In this document: piece after piece, positions 58,237-64,000 of the stretch
Numbering within the stretch: position 1 is the stretch's first letter
Layout: the number at the start of each line of letters is the position of its first letter
NCBI RefSeq assembly: GCF_029784165.1
Contig: NC_073695.1
Location: 229,929,916 to 229,993,915 of the forward strand
Direction of reading: 5' to 3'
Length of the DNA: 64,000 nucleotides
DNA from: Wyeomyia smithii
Taxonomy: Eukaryota > Arthropoda > Insecta > Diptera > Culicidae
The notes under the pieces: generated by a model
What the model saw: the letters and a program-made list of their open reading frames with translations, nothing else
The model's database searches: none
What the model was told of the DNA's origin: nothing
Program-made: the position numbers and the translations under genes

Positions 58237-58835
58237 TATCTTTTTATCTGAAAGGCCTCAAACGCGTCGGATCTTTCCGTGTAGACATCAGAGCACTCTT
58301 TGTCTCACCGTTCATTGACCGTTACGACGGGATATTTCTTCGTTTGGGCTTGCAACGCGGCGTCGAGAATCAAGTCCGCGAGGAGGTTGTATTCTTCTAG
58401 TGACGGATGATGTTGAATCGATTCGACTGCTTCTGAAACCATTTCCTCGTATAACTTCCAATCGATAGCCCGTGTGAGGTCTTACGGAATATCAATTGAT
58501 CGCGTGAGAGTTGATCCATTGGTAATTCAATTAGAATAGGCAAAGGGTCGCTACCGTGGGAATCGAGGATTACCTTCCATGTGCAATCCAACCGTAACGA
58601 CGTTGAACATGAGGATAGATCCGAAGCTCTTGGACGCGCTGGTGGTTTCGGAACACGAGTCAATTCACCGTTGCTTAAAATTGTCATATCGAAGTTATCG
58701 CAAAGGTTATGCATCAAAGAGGAGCGGTTATCATTAGAAGAGGAACCCCAAGTCACGCCATGAGAGTTAAAGTCTCCCAAAATCGAACGTGGTGAAGGGA
58801 GCAGTTCTATTATTAGCGGCTTTTGGCAAGAGTAT
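58237..58835 (-). mobile_element. Juan-like LINE endonuclease, right part of the split copy
   Basis: Minus strand: GDFNSHGVTWGSSSNDNRSS (the GDFN catalytic block), then SHGSDPLPILIELP where the SDH catalytic His reads Pro, then the LILDAALQAQTKKYPVV linker. A stop precedes DKECSDVY. It lacks the endonuclease N terminus. Confidence 0.82.
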
Positions 58836-59775
58836 GAATGTGAGAATGTGTGAATGATCTGTTTGGCGTACGAAGTTTTTTAGGCATGTAGAACACTTTT
58901 TTATTGCCAAGCTGCCAAGCTGGGTTGCCGGGTACGATGAATCTCGTTTTTTTTGCTTCCAATTATGCGCTGCGCGTTTGTTTCCAATAATCGACAGGTG
59001 CGTTTTTCAATAATGTGTTGAAATTTTGTTTCAATTCGTGTTTGAGGCGCAGGACGCAACACAAAATAACACTTTTGACACTTTTTTGTTTTGAACTGTT
59101 TAACCGCGCATGGCGGGTCGGTCCCGTTAGTATTTTGAGCAAGCCGAGAAAAATTTGTTTAATTATATAATTTCATACCATTGCTCATTACGATATGGGA
59201 CAATATGTTTGGATGCTTTCCCGAAATTTTTCAGGACAAAGTTTCTGTGAGCTTTTGTTTTTCGATTTTTCAAGCTTTTGGTTAAATGTTGCAGCTGAAT
59301 AGTTTTTATAATTATAAATAATCGGTGTAGCAGTGTGACATGAATACACGACAACTGTACTATGATAAGTTTGGCGGTTTGAGATCGAATTTAGGAAAAT
59401 GTTTTCGCTCAAGTGCATGTTTGCGTTTTTATATACTTTAAGGGCCTTGGGTGCATGAAATTTTGCCAGTTTTTCAATTTTATTAGATAGTTTTTGCGTC
59501 AACAACCTAAACCCCTTAATCCAACTCCGTAGTACTTACGAGAGTGTCACTGAGTCGGTGGCCTCTCATTAAGTAAGTATTACATCGTCAATATCCTTTC
59601 TAATATCCCCAAGCTACGGTAAAGATGGGCGTGGCCAGCAATGATGACTATCGGGCCTACTTCAACTCAGATTGGTTTAAATGTTACTCCCAAACATTGT
59701 ACCTCATACAATCCGAGTGGAAGCGTTAGTCATCAGTCTGCAATCTACGAAATATACCGTGCTTACGCTACGCTA
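58836..59775. other. Spacer without recognised features
   Basis: AT-rich; minus-strand frames of 63 and 105 codons (59163-59505) have no recognisable domain. Confidence 0.3.
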
Positions 59776-60346
59776 TTGTCATTTGACATGCGACAACTTC
59801 GATGCCTGGAATCGAGGGGAGGTTCTCAACCCCTAGAAGTACTCCTCCATAAGGCGACATCCATAACTTACGTAACGCAAAAAACCCAATTTTTGGACCC
59901 CCACCCCCCCATGTGTAACGAAACGTAACGCCAACACCTTCCCCCCATAAAAATTACGTAACGCTGTAGAAGGATTTCCTTGATGAAAATGCTCGTTTTT
60001 GAGAGTCTCTCCAGAGATTTTTCGTTACGTAACGCTGAACTCACCTCCCCCCCACCCCTGTGTAACAAATCGTAACGCCCAAGCATACTCCCTCTCCCCC
60101 CTATGAGCGTTACGTAATTTATGGATGCCGCCTAAAAGGTGTCTCGATAAAGGTGTATGATATTGAAATCATTAAAGTTAAGATCAATATTCGACGTAAA
60201 CTAAGTTTCACAAATAGAGAATGCATCGCATTTGTTTTTATTTATCAAAACATTTTGTTTTTTTATTTATCAAAAAATTTTGGAAAAATATTTCTACAAT
60301 TCCACTGTAAGACAGAGATAGAATCCTTCATTTGAGCAGATGAACT
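59776..60346 (-). mobile_element. Juan-like LINE ORF2 start, interrupted by MITE
   Basis: ORF2 starts at about 60346 with MASSSAQMKDSISVLQWNC (QWN motif), continues ETWFTSNIDLNFNDFNIIHL and breaks at the MITE after RDTF. On the other side it resumes YGGVLLG and LPSIPGIEVVACQMTI (59849 downward). Confidence 0.8.
59853..60132. mobile_element. 280-bp MITE with TAA duplication inside Juan ORF2
   Basis: GGCGACATCCATAACTTACG (left) is inverted at the right as GCGTTACGTAATTTATGGATGCCGCC-type sequence with few mismatches. TAA occurs at 59850-59852 and 60133-60135. Interior is C-rich runs and GTAACG motifs. Confidence 0.9.
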
Positions 60347-60349
60347 AGC

Positions 60350-60940
60350 CATCGCAGACTGGGCCATTGGGCAGTCAACAGCTTCAAAAATGATCTAACT
60401 GTTGGGAGGAAAGCTGCAAAAAAAATTTCATTGGATCGGGTACACTGAAAGTTTCAAAAATTCAGTCCACAATATCTGAAAATTTTACCAATTCGGTATT
60501 TGATACATCAACTAGGTGTGCAAAAAGAACAACTGGGATGAAGTGCTGGGAACACAATCTGGGACTTTAAATTTGCCAGCCCAGAAGGAGTTTGCTTCGG
60601 GTTTTCCGCAGCACTGTTAGGTTTGTTTGTTCCACATTCATTCCACTTTGGGAAATCTTAGGACCTTTTCGAAGAGGTTTAGGAGAAGAAATATTTTTCC
60701 TCTTTCAAGTCTCCCCAGTGTTGGCATAAGATGTTCCCGCTGGTGAAGCGGTTTCATCAAAGGGAGAAGGGGTAGCTGTCTGTTTCAGCATGTCAGCGTA
60801 GGAGTACTTTGAATGCTTTGAAATAGTCAGTCAAGCTCCCCTGAGCTCCGTCTGGGTAAAGCCTTTTGCAAGGGGTGGTTGCAATGACTCGCAAACATAT
60901 CGCCCCACCTGCGAAGAAATGGTTTACCTACTGATCACAA
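60350..60940 (-). mobile_element. Juan-like LINE ORF1 C-terminal fragment
   Basis: Minus-strand broken frames: YSYADMLKQTATPSPFDETA, PLRKGPKISQSGMNVEQTN and KFSDIVDWIFETFSVPDPMK, directly upstream of the ORF2 start. The style is the tail of Juan/Jockey ORF1 after the zinc knuckles, which are not preserved here. Confidence 0.65.
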
Positions 60941-63900
60941 GGTCAACGTAATTTTTTTCTTAAAGTTTTGCAGTTTTTTTTTGTTCGAGTAGTGGCCTTA
61001 TTGTCTGTTCGACACGAAAATATATTACCTTTAATTTGGAATTTGTTGTAGTTTATGTGTCAATAAAGACTGGAAAAAAGTTGTTCCCGATACTAGAAAA
61101 AATGATTATTTCTAACTACCTATTTGCTTTTTTTCGATTACTCTTGTAATGTATTGATATAATTACAATCTTATTTTTTACTTTGATTTTGGTTTTAAAA
61201 TTTCTTATTTTTGATTTTATTTTCTCATGAATATCCGACTTTTATTTTTTCCAAGTGCAGCATATTTTTGACTAGAGTTTTGAGCTTTTGAAGACTTTTG
61301 GATTTCGACTGTGGTTTTTGTACTTAAAAGCATAACTTTTTACTGTTTTGCCTTAACTTTCAAAACTATATCTTACAACTTGAAAAGCAAATTGTTAGGT
61401 TTGTGTTGTAGATTTGTGATAATTTCGACTGTTTCAATTAAACTTTTTGAAAAACTTGAACATTTTTCTCTAGTTTGACAAAAAATAATATGTTTTGATA
61501 CGTAACATTCATTTCAAACGAATGGGGCTATAAACTTGGGTCTATGTCAAACATTCTGCACTCTTTAAATGAAATGATCCATATTCATATGTGTATTATA
61601 AAGACCGGTCAGGACAAATGTATCGTTTTAATTGTTTTCGTGCGGTGCGGTGTGCTGCGCAATGCAGATCAACTCTTTCCCTCTAGTAGGTATACAAACA
61701 TTATCTTACGTTTAGTTAGTATATATGTTCTTGTGAAACGAAGTAAGACGAACCACATGTTGACGTTGTTCTCTTTTTGTTGCTGATTGGTTGGCATTTG
61801 GTTAAACTTCCTTTTCTGGCTGTTTTCCATACATGCTTTCGCATTCCTGGGAAATCATATCTTACCGACAACAAGAAGTAGGTATGTGCGTTTGTGCAAC
61901 GTAGATCAGCATAAATTGCAAAATACACACAGGATGATTTATGTAGTGCAATTCAGGAAAACATACCCACCTGCTTTCGGATAACAACACGGTAAAACCG
62001 GAAGGCAAACTTTTCGACAGACCAAATTCCTTCGGTTTTGTACCAACCTACCGAAGAAAATGTATGAGGTTTCCAGTTGCTAGACATGTTATGTATACGG
62101 ATAAAGAATGCAAAGAATGCAGTGTGCAGCAGTGCAATAGGTTGTTTTCCCGTATATAATCTTATACGGTTGTTCAATGTTGTTACTGTTGTGGCATACT
62201 AAGTAGACTAGCAACATGCCGTTTGCATTCAATTGGAAGCAAGCTTTTTACTATTTTGGTATTCTATTTTTATACAAATATGGAATAAATTGATAATTTT
62301 CAATTAATGCGGGTGCAGTTAATATGGAATGCTAGAACAATTCTCCGTATACTTATCGTTGTATCGAAAACCTTTTCTCACAACCTCAACGTTTCAGAGT
62401 AGGGTAATAAGAGTGCAACAAATTAAATGTTTGAACAATTCCCGACACACTTATCACTGCATCCAAAACAACTAGGTATCAGTTCTACAACTTCAGAATT
62501 TCATATATTTACACCAGAGTTAGTACCCAGAATGCCGCCCGTTGTTGCAGCGTACTAACTAGTAAAAATAGTTCCCCTAACTCGCTTCCTACGTGCACAG
62601 CCTATAATTCCCAGTTTAGCACATTGTAATGCGGCACCGGCTGCCGAGAAAACTGCCATGAACAATCCGTGTAATCGCGGCCTTCGCCGATCAGCTTCGA
62701 ACCTAATTTCAGTGCGCTGCTGGTGCTTCTGTTGTGCTTACAGGACCTGTCGGTTGCCGGTCGAGTAGATACTCATTATTGGCACCCTCCCCGCGCAACA
62801 TCGGCTACCGAACACGCGGTTTAGTAGCCGGTCGGAAACTAGTTGTACTATAAATCGACCCCTTAGCGATCCGCACCAGGCTTCGGGAGCACTGTGGAGG
62901 CGTACGGGCGCCCGAATAAAATGGCAGAAGCAATCGCTTTTAGCGTAATTGATACGCTGTGGCACGTAATTGAATCTAAAACAACAATCGGGATATTGCT
63001 ACCGAGCGGCGATGCAGGGGAGCAGGTGGACGTGGAAGGGAGAAAAGTACTACACCGGAACCGTGGGGGTGGCATCAGTTGAAGTGCTGTCCTTCGTTGG
63101 CCGGCACGCTGTGAAATGGTAGCTAATTAAAAGCAGAAAGCAAAACAATCGAAACGATAAACTTATTTTTGAATGGAATACAAATTCGCAACCGGCGGCA
63201 TTTTCCGCTGGGAGTTGGAATTTACTGGTCGATTCATAAAATCTCACAGCTCACACAGCCGGAAAAACACAATTAGTTTTGAATACATGTCACGTCCAAA
63301 CATATTTCGTATTAGATTAAAATTGCTTCGAGGATAAATTGGCTTGTTTTGGTAGCAATATATTAGTTTATGGTAGTACTTTTCGATGCTGATTTTGAGT
63401 AAATTAGAATGTTGCTGGCGAAGTATTTAGGTGCTGGAAATTTGAAATTAATTATCAAACTTTTTAATATATTATTGGAAACCAAAGTCAGCTATCGAAC
63501 GTTAACAATTAATACGTTAAAATTTGAAAGCTTTAAACATAAAAGATTCAAAAGACAAGCCAAGAAATGAAAAATCCAAAGTCAAAAATCGAAATGATAC
63601 CAAACGGGGAGAAAGCTATGAAGACGATAAGTCAAAATGATAGTGGAATCAAATCGATGAAAACACGAATTAAAAAAAGATACATTGAGGTTTGTGAGTC
63701 GAAAGTTTAGAGGTAGAAGTCTAGCTTATATTTCAATATAAAAGTTATTGAAGACACAAGAAAAAAAACTAAACTTGAGGTGAAAATCAAAAATTGAATG
63801 CAATCGTTCAAAAAGACCCATCACAATACAAAACACCGAAATTCAATAACACACTCAAACGGTTAAATTAAGAGCATTAAATAGCATGTTAATCAAAAAG

Positions 63901-64000
63901 TTGAAATCAAATAATGAAAAATTCCAACAAACAATTTAGTTGAATTACGTCTGCTTGAACTGTTGAACTGTTCAGCCAAAATCCACTTAATAATAACTTA
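60941..64000. other. Low-repeat non-coding region
   Basis: No supported gene. AT-rich, with a distinct G+C-rich island at 62.6-63.15 kb that contains CTATAAATCGACC at about 62849. Short open frames there are unconvincing. The last 500 bases are A-rich. Confidence 0.35.

Noticed and set aside
61544..61984. Overlapping 60-80 codon frames on both strands
   Set aside because: Short, AT-rich and without domain or conserved motif.
62738..63082. Possible exon in the G+C-rich island with a TATAAA-like box
   Set aside because: Frames on both strands are equally open and no homology is recognisable; noted only as a non-coding island.

Overview
The window looks like the nuclear genome of a culicine mosquito, most likely Aedes or a close relative. 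The reasons are short introns (mostly 56-66 bp) in conserved animal genes, a very high load of interspersed repeats, and mosquito-type mobile elements: BEL/Pao LTR, Juan/Jockey, RTE-like and R1-like LINEs, Penelope, a DD37E mariner, tRNA-derived SINEs and many MITEs. The species call is inference. No bacterial-type operon, CRISPR array or viral genome was found.

Genes occupy the first 9 kb. Positions 1-2576 (+) hold the 3' part of a large, charged, internally repeated protein that I do not recognise. It converges on a two-exon 119-residue coiled-coil gene (3081-2663, -). That gene stands head to head, across 262 bp, with a five-exon gene whose 699-residue product is origin recognition complex subunit 3 (3344-5674, +). 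After a 1.3-kb intergenic stretch comes a complete five-exon gene for the mitochondrial pyruvate dehydrogenase E1 beta subunit (6994-8910, +; 353 residues). All splice sites were read by hand and keep the frame.

From about 9.5 kb to the right edge I see no convincing host gene. The region is a layered graveyard of mobile elements. 10.0-11.4 kb: RTE-like LINE remnant. 11.4-21.1 kb: a LINE split by a 0.7-kb TIR element and by a full-length 6.7-kb BEL/Pao retrotransposon (12740-19445, 253-bp LTRs, 5-bp target duplication). 25.2-32.3 kb: three related long non-coding repeats, one containing a 125-bp minisatellite that is itself interrupted by a 924-bp TIR element. 32.6-38 kb: Jockey, ORF1-like, Penelope and R1-like LINE fragments plus a CGCG-rich short-period array. 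38.8-45.8 kb: nested foldback and TIR elements, a SINE and Juan fragments. 49.7-51.3 kb: a DD37E mariner broken by a SINE. 52.4-60.9 kb: tandem RTE-like and Juan LINE remnants, two of them hit by MITEs.

Low-repeat non-coding islands at about 21.1-25.2, 45.8-49.7 and 61-64 kb carry neither recognisable repeats nor coding potential; they may be introns or regulatory DNA of genes outside the window. Because most insertions sit inside recognisable older elements, insertion order and target-site duplications can be read directly in several places. The novelty here is mainly these nested non-autonomous elements, a hairpin in the BEL leader and the repeat protein at the left edge, not a new enzymatic system.
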